A DNA stretch of 64,000 nt, from NCBI GenBank assembly GCA_002839375.1, contig PGXY01000005.1, positions 248,001-312,000 of the forward strand, in the 5' to 3' direction. Shown here one piece after another: positions 31,615 through 39,837 of this stretch. The translations under genes and the position numbers were made by a program. Below the pieces are notes generated by a model, which searched no databases, had not been told where the DNA came from, and saw only the letters and a program-made list of their open reading frames with translations. Positions within the stretch are counted from its first letter, which is position 1. Every line of letters begins with the position of its first letter. The DNA is from Spirochaetae bacterium HGW-Spirochaetae-1. GTDB taxonomy: Bacteria; Spirochaetota; UBA4802; UBA5550.

Positions 31615-31663
31615 AAAGCGGCTGTATCATGATTTATCATAATGATATAGCCGCTTTTTATTT
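31615..31663 (+). terminator. Rho-independent terminator after the hydrolase gene
   Basis: AAAGCGGCT-(G)TATCAT at 31615-31630 pairs with ATGATAT-AGCCGCTTT, which runs into a T-run (TTTTT) up to 31663. It is a long stem with a short loop, 48 bases after the stop. It is the clearest terminator in the window. Confidence 0.85.
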
Positions 31664-31787
31664 GTGCCTGTTTTGAAAAGCCGACAACTTATTTTTGCAG
31701 TGCATGAAAATAATAGTTGCATTCAAACAATCACGTCATTAATCTTTTCATTCGCAGATAGTAACAGCATTAATAAGAGAGGTCGTC

Positions 31788-32780
31788 ATGGCAGATTTAT
31801 CCACCACCTATATGGGACTGGAGCTGAAAAACCCCCTGGTTGTTTCCAGCTGCGGTCTCACCGGGTCCCTTGAAACAATAAAAGAAATCGACCGTGCCGG
31901 AGCCGGGGCTGTCGTCCTCAAATCCCTCTTCGAGGAAGAGATCTCGGGCGAGATAAACTCCCTTTCCTCGTCGGAGAAGGGGACCGGGTACGGCGTCGAG
32001 GCCGATGATTACCTCCGATATTACGTAAAACAGAATGCCGTGGATAATTACCTGACCCTGATCCGTGAGGCGAAAAAAAACATTTCCATCCCGGTCATCG
32101 CCAGCATCAACTGCAGCACGGCAAAGGGATGGACTTCCTTCGCGAAAAAGATAGAACAGGCCGGTGCCGATGCCCTGGAAATAAACATGTTCATCCTCCC
32201 CTCGGACCCCAAAGAGAAAAGTACTGATATTGAAAAAATTTATTACCAGGTGGCGCGCGACCTGAAAAAAATCGTAAATATCCCCATAGCCATGAAGATC
32301 AGCCCCTATTTTACCGGTCTCACCAACATGATAACGGGGCTTTCCGAAACAGACCTGGGCGCCATTGTTCTCTTCAACCGCTTCTTCAGCCCCGACATAG
32401 ACCTGAAAACCATGGAGATAGTATCGGCGGGAGTCTACAGCAATCCCGGTGATATAGCCCTCCCACTGCGATGGATCGGCATCACGGCAGGAAAGGTAAA
32501 GTGCGACCTGGCGGCCTCAACAGGCGTCCATGACGGGCCTGACGCCGTGAAGGTCATCCTGGCCGGAGCCCGCGTCGCCTACGCGGCATCAACGTTGTAC
32601 ATCAACGGCATACAGCATATCCCCGTCATGCTCGGCCAGATCAATGACTGGATGGACAGCAACAATTACCAGTCCATTGACAAGTTCCGCGGCGCCCTGA
32701 AACGGCGCGATTCCGCCGCAACACGGCGTTTTGAACGGGCCCAGTTCATGAAATATTTTTCCAGTCATGAACAAAAGTGA
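31788..32780 (+). CDS. Dihydroorotate dehydrogenase-like flavoprotein, unlikely to be PyrD
   Basis: The protein has 330 residues with a TIM-barrel FMN fold like class 1 dihydroorotate dehydrogenase: opening YMGLELKNPLVVSSCGLTG, strand ALEINMF, MKISPYFT and a late GVHDGPDAVKVILAGA phosphate-binding region. The usual NLSCPN motif that carries the catalytic Cys and orotate-binding Asn is absent: the equivalent place reads NMFILPSD. A role in pyrimidine synthesis is therefore doubtful. Genes of this DHOD-like type occur widely in anaerobes; their reaction is unknown to me. GAGAGG precedes the ATG. It lies far from pyrB-pyrC. Confidence 0.8.
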   Translation: MADLSTTYMGLELKNPLVVSSCGLTGSLETIKEIDRAGAGAVVLKSLFEEEISGEINSLSSSEKGTGYGVEADDYLRYYVKQNAVDNYLTLIREAKKNISIPVIASINCSTAKGWTSFAKKIEQAGADALEINMFILPSDPKEKSTDIEKIYYQVARDLKKIVNIPIAMKISPYFTGLTNMITGLSETDLGAIVLFNRFFSPDIDLKTMEIVSAGVYSNPGDIALPLRWIGITAGKVKCDLAASTGVHDGPDAVKVILAGARVAYAASTLYINGIQHIPVMLGQINDWMDSNNYQSIDKFRGALKRRDSAATRRFERAQFMKYFSSHEQK

Positions 32781-32792
32781 CCATGTTTTCCG

Positions 32793-35285
32793 CTACGGCA
32801 CTCGTTTAAAAATAATTTCATGTTTCTTCCCTTCTTCTATCTGGCGGGAAGAGAAATTGATGATCCTGTATTCCCCCTTCAGGTACATATCAACCTGGTC
32901 ATCGTAATATGCGCTACCGCTGTTTCCCGAGTTGCCTGATGGGAGAACGGCAAAACTGCGTTCCATGTTTCCATAATCGATCAGTCGCCGCGTTGATGGC
33001 ACGCTGGTGACCTTATAATCATGATTGCCGAACTTCCCGCCGAAACGGTTGACGGTCCGGAAGGCGCCGGGAGCCTCGTATGGTCCCAGATTAAAAATAA
33101 TATTCAATGGCTTTTTAATTCCCAGGGGATGGGCAAATTCAATAGTGTGCAGCCGTCCCCACCTCCAGTCATTGGGATCTGAGCCCATTTTTTCCACTCC
33201 CTCCGCCACGGCATCGCTGAATGCCCTCGTTATCACATCCCGGCGCGTCTCCCTGATGCCCGTGTTCCGGTCATCCCACAGCCGCGACTCTTCGTCCTTT
33301 ATGAACACCTTGTAAAAATTCCAGTGTTCACTCAGGCTGGCATATTGTTTAAGCAGATCCTCTCCCAGTTCGTCACGCAGCGCCAGGCTCGTTATGTGAT
33401 AGTTATTCATGTGGAATATCGCCGCGCCCGGCGAGTCAATGGTATTGATTCCATTCCACGACTTTAAAATCGAAAAGGCCTCCCTTTCGGTTCCCGACAT
33501 TCCCGCAAAGGGTTTCCCATCACCCTCAAGTATTCGCGATATTTCCTTTACGATGGACTGAGCCGACTGTGATTTCATGTCGGTCTGAATCTTCTGCAGT
33601 TCTTCCAGCGACCATTTTTCCTTTGATCGAAGCAGTTCGATAATCCGGGCCGCCCTGTCCGTGGGAACCCAGTAAGCAGCGATTTTTTTCATGGGTCCCA
33701 GAGGTTTTACCGTGGACATATTATTTGCCGTAACAATAATGCCGCTTGCGGGATTCTTCATACGGGGGTTTAACCGAAAAGGAAGATAACCGATGATGTC
33801 ATCCCTTCCTGAACTCCCGTCGAGAATGCTCATGGTATTGACATGATCACGATACATCGGCAATTTCCCCACTGCCCACCAGGCGATATTCCCTTTACTG
33901 TCGGCGTAAGAGACATTGAAGCCCGGATTCGCTATCATCGCAATTGCCTTTTCAAAAGACTCCATGTCGTTGGCCACGGACATTGCATAGGCCGCATCCA
34001 GTACGGGGTTCTCATTCTGCAGGTGAACCCACTGCATGGAAACAGGCTTGTCTTTATATCCTTTGATAAAGTCCGAAACAATGGGCCCGTGGGGTGTGAC
34101 AGCGACTTCATATTCGATGCTGTCACCGCCCTTAACCGCGATAGTCTCCCGGTAGCGCTTTAACCGGGTCCATGACCCCTTGTACATGACGAGATCCCTG
34201 TTTTTCTCATTGATAGTCTCATAGTAGAGATCGCAGTCATCGTTCTCAAACATGGTGACAGTCCATCCCCGGTATTTATTATGGCCCAGCATGGGGAAGG
34301 GGACCAGGGCGATATGATAACCGTAGTTGCCATAATCACCATAGGATATATGCGCTTCATACCATATTCCCGGATTGGAAAGTCCCACATGGGGATCATT
34401 GCCCAGGATGGCTTTTCCCGAAGCGGAACGTGACGGCGCTATCACCCAGGAATTGCTGCCGTCCAGTGGTTCGCTAAGCCGAAATGCCTTCCGGAGTTGA
34501 ATGATAAGATCATTTTCCTTTATGAAATCGCCGTTTCCATCTGCTTTTTTTTGATCCCCGGCGATATTATTTCCCCCTTCATCGGAACAGGAAATGCTAT
34601 CACCCTTATTATAGTCTATAGAGGTTTCCATTATAGTTACGGGCTTCTGCCGTGAGTAGCCCGGGAAAAGCTCGTCCATATCAATATCTGGCACCTTTTC
34701 TTTGATCATACCATAGACTGAATCATTCTCCAGGCCGTGAACAAAATTGAAAGCCATATATCCCAGCATGACAACGGAGTCCACCCTGGTAAACGCCGCA
34801 GGTTTAAACCCGAGAAGAGTAAATTCCACCGGCAGGTCCTGCGTTTCAACGAAATAATTGATGCCCGACAGAAAGGCGTCGGTGAGTTTCAGTGCTTCAG
34901 GATTGATCCGCCCGGGGTCAGCCAGGTATTCCTCGGCTTTACGTCTCAGCATCAGGGTACGGAACCGCTTATCAACATCGATAAGTTTCGGCCCGAGGAT
35001 CTCAGCGAGCTCGCCCCTGGCAAGCCGGCGCTGCAGCTCCATCTGGAAAAGCCTGTCCTGGGCGACGGCAAAACCATAAGCGAAGTAGGCATCTTCTCCG
35101 TTATCGGCCGTAATATGCGGTACTCCCCATGAATCCCGCACAATCCTTGCTTCATGGTGAATGGCACTTACAACATATGACCCGTCGTAATCGGGACTTT
35201 TAGAAACAAGGAACACCTTCACGGAGACAGCAATTATCACCACAACAACAATTATCAATATGCCAGTTATTTTCAACCATTTCAT
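32793..35285 (-). CDS. Penicillin acylase family (S45) N-terminal-nucleophile hydrolase
   Basis: The product has 830 residues from the ATG at 35285, which has GAGGAGG upstream; an ATG at 35321 is less likely. A membrane anchor or signal lies at residues 5-26. The small-chain region (about 40-240) is followed by a spacer and the autocatalytic cleavage site: Ser277 in DGSNSW becomes the N-terminal nucleophile of the large chain. Family text includes IVRDSWGVPHI, GNDPHVGL and NRFGGKFGNH near the end. Relatives cleave penicillins, acyl-homoserine lactones or other amides; the substrate is not known. The leader has three stem-loops (35324-35391). Confidence 0.92.
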   Translation of the reverse strand: MKWLKITGILIIVVVVIIAVSVKVFLVSKSPDYDGSYVVSAIHHEARIVRDSWGVPHITADNGEDAYFAYGFAVAQDRLFQMELQRRLARGELAEILGPKLIDVDKRFRTLMLRRKAEEYLADPGRINPEALKLTDAFLSGINYFVETQDLPVEFTLLGFKPAAFTRVDSVVMLGYMAFNFVHGLENDSVYGMIKEKVPDIDMDELFPGYSRQKPVTIMETSIDYNKGDSISCSDEGGNNIAGDQKKADGNGDFIKENDLIIQLRKAFRLSEPLDGSNSWVIAPSRSASGKAILGNDPHVGLSNPGIWYEAHISYGDYGNYGYHIALVPFPMLGHNKYRGWTVTMFENDDCDLYYETINEKNRDLVMYKGSWTRLKRYRETIAVKGGDSIEYEVAVTPHGPIVSDFIKGYKDKPVSMQWVHLQNENPVLDAAYAMSVANDMESFEKAIAMIANPGFNVSYADSKGNIAWWAVGKLPMYRDHVNTMSILDGSSGRDDIIGYLPFRLNPRMKNPASGIIVTANNMSTVKPLGPMKKIAAYWVPTDRAARIIELLRSKEKWSLEELQKIQTDMKSQSAQSIVKEISRILEGDGKPFAGMSGTEREAFSILKSWNGINTIDSPGAAIFHMNNYHITSLALRDELGEDLLKQYASLSEHWNFYKVFIKDEESRLWDDRNTGIRETRRDVITRAFSDAVAEGVEKMGSDPNDWRWGRLHTIEFAHPLGIKKPLNIIFNLGPYEAPGAFRTVNRFGGKFGNHDYKVTSVPSTRRLIDYGNMERSFAVLPSGNSGNSGSAYYDDQVDMYLKGEYRIINFSSRQIEEGKKHEIIFKRVP

Positions 35286-35323
35286 AGGCTCACCCCTCCT
35301 CATCGCACTACGTTTACTCAACC

Positions 35324-35391
35324 GCAGCCAGCCGGCGGTTGGCTGCCGCCATCTCAGGATTTCCTGAGACAGACATCTGCTCGTTGCAGAT
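35324..35391 (-). promoter_or_regulatory. Three tandem stem-loops in the acylase gene leader
   Basis: Plus-strand reading: GCAGCCA-(9)-TGGCTGC (35324-35346), CTCAGGA-TT-TCCTGAG (35353-35368) and ATCTGC-TCGTT-GCAGAT (35375-35391). All stems are perfect. They lie 39-106 bases upstream of the acylase start on the minus strand. The rest of the 303-base gap to 35588 is A+T-rich with no gene seen. Function is unknown. Confidence 0.55.
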
Positions 35392-35588
35392 CCTGTTTAT
35401 GGCATCTTAAATCCTCTTACATAAAACTGGAAAATGCAAATCATTTTTATTATACCTGCGATGTGTCCCGCACCAGTATTCCATTATTCCGGTATTAATA
35501 AATATTTATTGTGTTGCAACTTTTCAATACCTGTGACATCTATGTTTTATATAAACTTCAAAAATTCAGGTTTTTTATCAACAATACC

Positions 35589-36113
35589 ATGAAAAAGATT
35601 ATTCTCTTTATTGTCATTCTGGCCGCTCTTCCCCTCCATGCCGCCACTGTCTATATCGCTCCCCAGATTGAACTGGGCGCCGGCCTGGGCGATTTTTATG
35701 AAGATTATGAACTCAATCCAGGACTGGGTCCGGGTCTCCTCCTGGGAGTCGGTGTGACCAGCCAGGTCTCCTTTGAGGGCGAAGTACAATTTATTTACTG
35801 GTTCGCCGATGAGCCCGGCTACCTTGACATCACCTATTATGAAATTCCTTTCTACCTGGGAGTCAATTTCCGCCTGAACGATACCGTTGGTATCACGGGA
35901 GGAATGGGCGGCGTGTATCAGTACTATAGAACTGAGGTAGACTTAGGTTTTGTCTCACCCCATACCGACAGATCCGAAACGAATTTTTCCTTCTTCGCGG
36001 GACTTGATATATGTCTCAACAGGATTATATTCCGGCCGAAATTCGTCTGGATCGATAGCGGCATTGACACCTACTCCCTTCAGCTCGCCGTGGGCTATAA
36101 AATAGGGATGTAG
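35589..36113 (+). CDS. Outer-membrane beta-barrel protein (porin-like)
   Basis: The product has 174 residues from the ATG at 35589, where a signal peptide begins (KKIILFIVILAALPLHA, cleavage after HAA or HA). The mature part alternates polar and hydrophobic residues with many Gly and Tyr, as in eight-stranded barrels: LGAGLGDFYED, FEGEVQFIYWF, YYEIPFYLGVNFRL, VGITGGMGG and a final LQLAVGYKIGM. It resembles OmpW/OprF-type or OmpA-like barrels without an attached domain. It supports a diderm cell envelope. No ribosome site is evident. Confidence 0.78.
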   Translation: MKKIILFIVILAALPLHAATVYIAPQIELGAGLGDFYEDYELNPGLGPGLLLGVGVTSQVSFEGEVQFIYWFADEPGYLDITYYEIPFYLGVNFRLNDTVGITGGMGGVYQYYRTEVDLGFVSPHTDRSETNFSFFAGLDICLNRIIFRPKFVWIDSGIDTYSLQLAVGYKIGM

Positions 36114-36198
36114 ACGGGCCCGCTGTCCTTAATTGTTACGACATGTTCACAAAAGCTGCATACACCCAATATCACCGCACCATACGAGGAGGATAGTA

Positions 36199-37656
36199 AT
36201 GCGCATCATTGCACTGTTCATATCAATCTCTTTCATGATCCTATTTGCCGTACATGACACCATCGGGACACCCCGTCCGTCATCGTCACACGATTCGGCT
36301 CCCATCCTGGTCTGCGGAGCCGGTCACGGCGGGCTCCTGGCCGCTGCACGGCTTGCCGCGGCCGGTCATCATGTCATACTCTTTGAAAAGAAAGAAGAAT
36401 CCCGCCTCGGGTGGGACTGGCATGACAATTTTCTCGCCCGCTCCTTTCACGATGCCGGGCTGAAAGACCCGGAGTGGAATGATTTCATCCGTGTAAACGA
36501 TTTTACTTTCATAAGCCCAGACGGGAATTACCGCATAACAACTGAAATACCGCTACAGAACCGTGAGATTGCCATGGATCGGAAAACACTGATAGGCATG
36601 CTCGTGCGCCATGCCCGGGAATCGGGAGTTGATATCCGCTGGAAGAGCGAGGTCTCGGGACCTGTTATCGAAGACGGCATCGTAACGGGCGTCATCGTGA
36701 ATGGCATAAAACAGTACGGCAGCCTGGTGATCGATTCCGCCGGAATCGACAGCCCCGTGCGAAGGGGACTGCCTCCTTCCTATGAAATAACGCGTGAAAT
36801 CGGCCGCGGGGAACGTATCAACGTCTACCGGGCCTATTACAGCCTGAACAAAGCCGTCCCGTACGATGAACGGGAATATCGCGTATACCTGGGAATAAAC
36901 GGAATGCGGGGCATTGCTTGGGTTCGCACTATCGACGGGGCCTGCGATGTTCTCATCGGCTCCATTGATCCCCTCGATACCGCAACCATGGAAACCATCA
37001 TGGGGAAGATCAGGACAGAAAACAGGCAGGTGGACGACACCCTCATCCGCGGCGGTTCTTTTGCATCCATCCCCCTCCGGCGCCCCCTTGATCTTTTCGT
37101 AGGACACAATTACGCAGCCATCGGAGACGCCGCGGCCATGACCGTACCGGTGATAGGTTCCGGTATTGAAAACTCCTTCAAAGCGGCCGTCTTCCTCTCC
37201 GAAACGGTTCTCAGTCTCGGCAAGCCCGGTTCCGGGAGCGGAATTGCTTATCACCGCCAGGATCTCTGGGATTACCAGTACCGTTTTTACCGCGACCGTG
37301 GAGCTCGGCTTTGCGGACTTGACAGGGTAAAATATTTCCTCCTCACGGCACCCTGGGATGACCTGAATGACCTGTTCCGGAAAGGGCTGCTCCAGGCCTC
37401 CGATCTCGAAAAGCCCCTTCTGGGAGAAAGTATTGAAATATCAACGGGCAGTATGATACTCCGCTTCTTCAAAGGTTGGTACCGGCCCGACCTGCTGCTT
37501 CCCATGAAAAGCATGCTCGATGATTCCCGGGAAATTATGGAATGTGCCCTTGCCATACCGCCCCGCTGGGATGAGAAAAAAATCACGCGTTGGCGGAAAG
37601 AATTAAATCATCCTTTTACCACATACAGCACAGCTCTCAAGGGCAAAACCCCCTGA
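36199..37656 (+). CDS. Exported or membrane-anchored FAD-dependent oxidoreductase
   Basis: The product has 485 residues from the ATG at 36199, which follows GAGGAGG. An N-terminal hydrophobic segment (residues 2-19) is a signal or anchor without twin Arg, then comes the FAD dinucleotide fold ILVCGAGHGGLLAAARLAAAGH, and the second FAD motif AAIGDAAAMTVPVIGSGIENS at about 330. The architecture is that of geranylgeranyl-reductase or aromatic-hydroxylase-like flavoproteins. A Sec-type signal on an FAD enzyme is unusual, because flavoproteins normally fold in the cytoplasm; the segment may instead be an anchor. The substrate is unknown. It may follow the porin gene in one transcript. Confidence 0.8.
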   Translation: MRIIALFISISFMILFAVHDTIGTPRPSSSHDSAPILVCGAGHGGLLAAARLAAAGHHVILFEKKEESRLGWDWHDNFLARSFHDAGLKDPEWNDFIRVNDFTFISPDGNYRITTEIPLQNREIAMDRKTLIGMLVRHARESGVDIRWKSEVSGPVIEDGIVTGVIVNGIKQYGSLVIDSAGIDSPVRRGLPPSYEITREIGRGERINVYRAYYSLNKAVPYDEREYRVYLGINGMRGIAWVRTIDGACDVLIGSIDPLDTATMETIMGKIRTENRQVDDTLIRGGSFASIPLRRPLDLFVGHNYAAIGDAAAMTVPVIGSGIENSFKAAVFLSETVLSLGKPGSGSGIAYHRQDLWDYQYRFYRDRGARLCGLDRVKYFLLTAPWDDLNDLFRKGLLQASDLEKPLLGESIEISTGSMILRFFKGWYRPDLLLPMKSMLDDSREIMECALAIPPRWDEKKITRWRKELNHPFTTYSTALKGKTP

Positions 37657-37681
37657 TCCCATCCCAAAAATACGAACCGCG

Positions 37682-37721
37682 ATGGATTAATCATATTTTT
37701 AAAAAATATTGATTAATCCAT
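37682..37721. repeat. 12-bp perfect inverted repeat upstream of the SLOG-like gene
   Basis: ATGGATTAATCA (37682-37693) and TGATTAATCCAT (37710-37721) flank a 16-base A/T core that can itself nearly pair. It lies 25 bases after the flavoprotein stop and 53 bases before the -35 box of the next promoter. Operator or bidirectional terminator are both possible. No T-run follows it. Confidence 0.65.
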
Positions 37722-37774
37722 TGACAGATTGAATCATATCGTGGTTTTCATCCATTCCGGCTTCAAATCCGGTA

Positions 37775-37803
37775 TTGACATAAATCACAATGAATAATAG
37801 AAT
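37775..37803 (+). promoter_or_regulatory. Sigma70-type promoter for the SLOG-like gene
   Basis: TTGACA (37775-37780), 17 bases, then TAGAAT (37798-37803). Around the -10 box lies a short imperfect dyad (GAATA to TATTC, 37792-37810) that could be an operator. The start codon is at 37838. Confidence 0.65.
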
Positions 37804-37837
37804 ACTATTCATATATTAAAGAGAGGAAGATACAATC

Positions 37838-38395
37838 ATGACAGAAAATTCAGCATTTACCCTTTACAGCGGGGCCCACAGGGGAGCCGAATGCGAGTTC
37901 GGGGAACAGGCGGAAAAATGGGGAATCAAAGAAGTAAACTTTTCCTTTGAGGGCCACCAGGTGGAGCGCAACAGCGGCATCGTTGTTCTCACCGAGGAGG
38001 AGCTTTCCCGTGGTGATGTAAGCATGGAAATCGTATCAAAACGCCTGGGACGGCGCTATCATCACGTGGATAAAATCCGCAGGGTCATACAGTCCATCTT
38101 TCACATGGTAAACAACGGGATTTATGTCTTTGCCATTGGATGGATACAGCCCGACGATACCGTTAAAGGCGGCACCGGCTGGGGCGTGGAACTTGCCAAG
38201 CTCTTCAACCGCCCCTTGAGCGTTTTCGACCAGGACAAGAAAAAGTGGTACACATGGAAAGACAACAGCTGGATCGATGATATGCCCGTCATCAGCGAAA
38301 AAACCTTCGTGGGAACCGGAACGCGGAACCTGACCGACGAGGGCAAGACCGCCATCCAGGACCTGTTTAAAAGATCCTTCGGCCCGGCGAAGTAG
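37838..38395 (+). CDS. SLOG/LOG-like Rossmann protein (tentative)
   Basis: The protein has 185 residues, soluble. The N-terminal LYSGAHRGAECEFG resembles the nucleotide-binding glycine loop of SLOG/LOG proteins. The central GTGWGVELAKLFNRPLSVFDQ and the C-terminal FVGTGTRNLTDEGKTAIQDLF also fit that superfamily, where the GTGTR segment is common. SLOG proteins bind or hydrolyse nucleotide-derived signals, and some act in defence systems. Here no effector gene is seen next to it, so a defence role is not supported. The assignment is from motif memory and moderate. GAGAGGAAG precedes the ATG. Promoter and dyad upstream suggest regulated expression. Confidence 0.55.
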   Translation: MTENSAFTLYSGAHRGAECEFGEQAEKWGIKEVNFSFEGHQVERNSGIVVLTEEELSRGDVSMEIVSKRLGRRYHHVDKIRRVIQSIFHMVNNGIYVFAIGWIQPDDTVKGGTGWGVELAKLFNRPLSVFDQDKKKWYTWKDNSWIDDMPVISEKTFVGTGTRNLTDEGKTAIQDLFKRSFGPAK

Positions 38396-38453
38396 CCCCG
38401 TCTCTTCATACCGGTCCCGATTCCGATGCATGTATACCCGGTCTGAATCGGGA

Positions 38454-39107
38454 CTATTCAAAAATCAATTCACCGAAGGATTCATAGCGGTGGAAATCAG
38501 GTTTTTCCGTCTTGACCGGGTTCCACGACAGGTAATGAGGCTCCGGTGTATCATCGCCGCATTTATAAAAATTGCCCCTGGCCCGCAATCCACCGAAGGA
38601 ATGCAGGCCATCATGGACAAAAATGTCCACGGGAATAGCAAGTGCCAGCTCCCAGAAAAAATCACCGTTTCGCTCCTCAAGCGGGCCCGGTCCCAGGGAG
38701 GAACGTGTTTCTATTGACCGCAGAATCACCGGATCAATATCGGAGCGGTCACCCCGCCCCGATCCATACGACACGTGGGGCACGCCCGTGCAGTTGAATT
38801 CCAGGTTATAATAGAAACCGTCGGAGCATGGTGAAAAAAAGAATTCCACGCAGCTGTCGCGGTGCACCGGGCCGTTGATCCCCGTAATACTTGAAAGAAG
38901 ATGTTTTTCCCTTACATAATATTTCAGCCATATCCGGTCTCCCCCGTGTCCAATCCTGAAGGTTACCTGCGGCGTCGTTGAAAATTCGGGCCAGTTCAGG
39001 GTATCGACGCCGCACAATACAGTTTGCTCCTCGAGAAAAACATGAATGGCATCAATTCCCGAAGCGGTTTCACCGGTTTTAATCAATGGTATGTGCAGCT
39101 GCTTCAT
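38454..39107 (-). CDS. Carbohydrate-binding family 9-like protein
   Basis: The protein has 217 residues with the CBM9-like beta-sandwich pattern: IWLKYYVREKHLL, then VHRDSCVEFFFSPCSDGFYYNLEFNCTGV, where the Asp-Ser-Cys-Val-Glu and Tyr-Tyr-Asn-Leu-Glu segments are characteristic. It lacks a signal peptide and any catalytic domain. Proteins of this type are common in Bacteroidota and anaerobes; some bind sugars, many are unstudied. No ribosome site is evident, and a -10 box lies only five bases before the ATG (39112-39117), which suggests a leaderless mRNA. The stop is 59 bases from the convergent SLOG-like gene. Confidence 0.75.
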   Translation of the reverse strand: MKQLHIPLIKTGETASGIDAIHVFLEEQTVLCGVDTLNWPEFSTTPQVTFRIGHGGDRIWLKYYVREKHLLSSITGINGPVHRDSCVEFFFSPCSDGFYYNLEFNCTGVPHVSYGSGRGDRSDIDPVILRSIETRSSLGPGPLEERNGDFFWELALAIPVDIFVHDGLHSFGGLRARGNFYKCGDDTPEPHYLSWNPVKTEKPDFHRYESFGELIFE

Positions 39108-39111
39108 TTCG

Positions 39112-39139
39112 TATATACTCGCATTTCAGGAAATCACAA
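39112..39139 (-). promoter_or_regulatory. Promoter placing the CBM9-like mRNA start at or next to its ATG
   Basis: On the minus strand TTGTGA (39139-39134), 16 bases, then TATATA (39117-39112). The ATG at 39107 comes five bases later, so the transcript would begin at or next to the start codon. Confidence 0.45.
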
Positions 39140-39185
39140 TAAAAAATAATTTTCTTCCCTGCAAGTGATTAATTGACAAAACCGG

Positions 39186-39191
39186 TATAAT
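39186..39191 (+). promoter_or_regulatory. Consensus -10 box before the 27-codon ORF
   Basis: TATAAT at 39186-39191 gives a start near 39198, about 22 bases before the ATG at 39220. The matching -35 region is poor. A TTGACA at 39173-39178 is too close (seven bases) to pair with it. Confidence 0.4.
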
Positions 39192-39219
39192 CTGTAATTA
39201 GTGGAGGAGGATAGATCTC

Positions 39220-39303
39220 ATGACGCTGGGACAGTACATCGCCCGGGTATGTATAGATCATGCCGGAGAAATCGACATCATCTGCGAGGAGAATAAAGCA
39301 TGA
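39220..39303 (+). CDS. 27-residue ORF overlapping the next gene (possible leader peptide)
   Basis: An ATG at 39220 with a very strong ribosome site (GGAGGAGG) opens a 27-codon frame that ends with TGA at 39301-39303. That stop overlaps the ATG of the next gene as ATGA. The peptide starts MTLGQYIARV and ends EENKA, with no signal or membrane segment. The strong site and exact overlap argue for real translation, either as a small protein or to couple translation to the downstream gene. It could also be a remnant of a larger gene. It is too short for homology reasoning. Confidence 0.55.
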   Translation: MTLGQYIARVCIDHAGEIDIICEENKA

Positions 39304-39779
39304 GCATTGACAGAATCATCATACTTTTCTTTATAGCATTCCTGGTTTTTATTGCCCTTTTTTACCGCAGGGCCATTCTCTCGCGCCTCCCGGGACTTTC
39401 CGGAGAAGCGATCCTGGGCGAAGAGGACGAAGTCGCCGTATATGAAACGGGCGGTCCCCGCACTATGTGCTACAACAGGTGCCGTGTCCGCCTCACCGAT
39501 TCTCGCATCATCATCGCTCAGAAGATGCTCTTCCCCCGTAATGCCTTTCATCTCCGCTACGTCATATCATATCGCGTTGCCGAGGCAAGGACGGACCTTC
39601 TGACGGTCCTGAAAAAGGGTTACTATGACATAGAGGTACCGGCTTCCCTCGTCAGCCTTTCCGAAAAGGGAGCGGGCATATCGGTGAACCTTCCCATTTC
39701 ACCTTCGAATAATCGCATGATAGAGTTTGATATTCAGCGATCCGGTGAATTTCTCCGCATATTCACGCCATCAAGTTAG
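39300..39779 (+). CDS. Membrane-anchored small protein of unknown function
   Basis: The protein has 159 residues. One N-terminal membrane helix (residues 5-22) is followed by a basic stretch and a globular part of mainly beta character (about 35-155) with VAVYETGG, CRVRLTDSRIIIAQ and SVNLPIS. The pattern is reminiscent of PH-like or GRAM-like domains on membrane proteins, but I cannot assign a family. It overlaps the 27-codon ORF by four bases, so its translation is likely coupled to it. Confidence 0.65.
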   Translation: MSIDRIIILFFIAFLVFIALFYRRAILSRLPGLSGEAILGEEDEVAVYETGGPRTMCYNRCRVRLTDSRIIIAQKMLFPRNAFHLRYVISYRVAEARTDLLTVLKKGYYDIEVPASLVSLSEKGAGISVNLPISPSNNRMIEFDIQRSGEFLRIFTPSS

Positions 39780-39837
39780 CGCGTTGTCATATTTCTGTAA
39801 CGACCGGATATAAGCACGACAACCAGGGGGATAGAAG

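Noticed and set aside
37838-38395. SLOG-like gene as part of an antiphage defence system
   Set aside because: No effector (membrane toxin, TIR, nuclease) gene lies beside it, so a defence call is not supported.
39173-39191. TTGACA and TATAAT as one promoter
   Set aside because: Spacing is only seven bases, far too short for a sigma70 promoter; only the TATAAT is retained as a possible -10 box.
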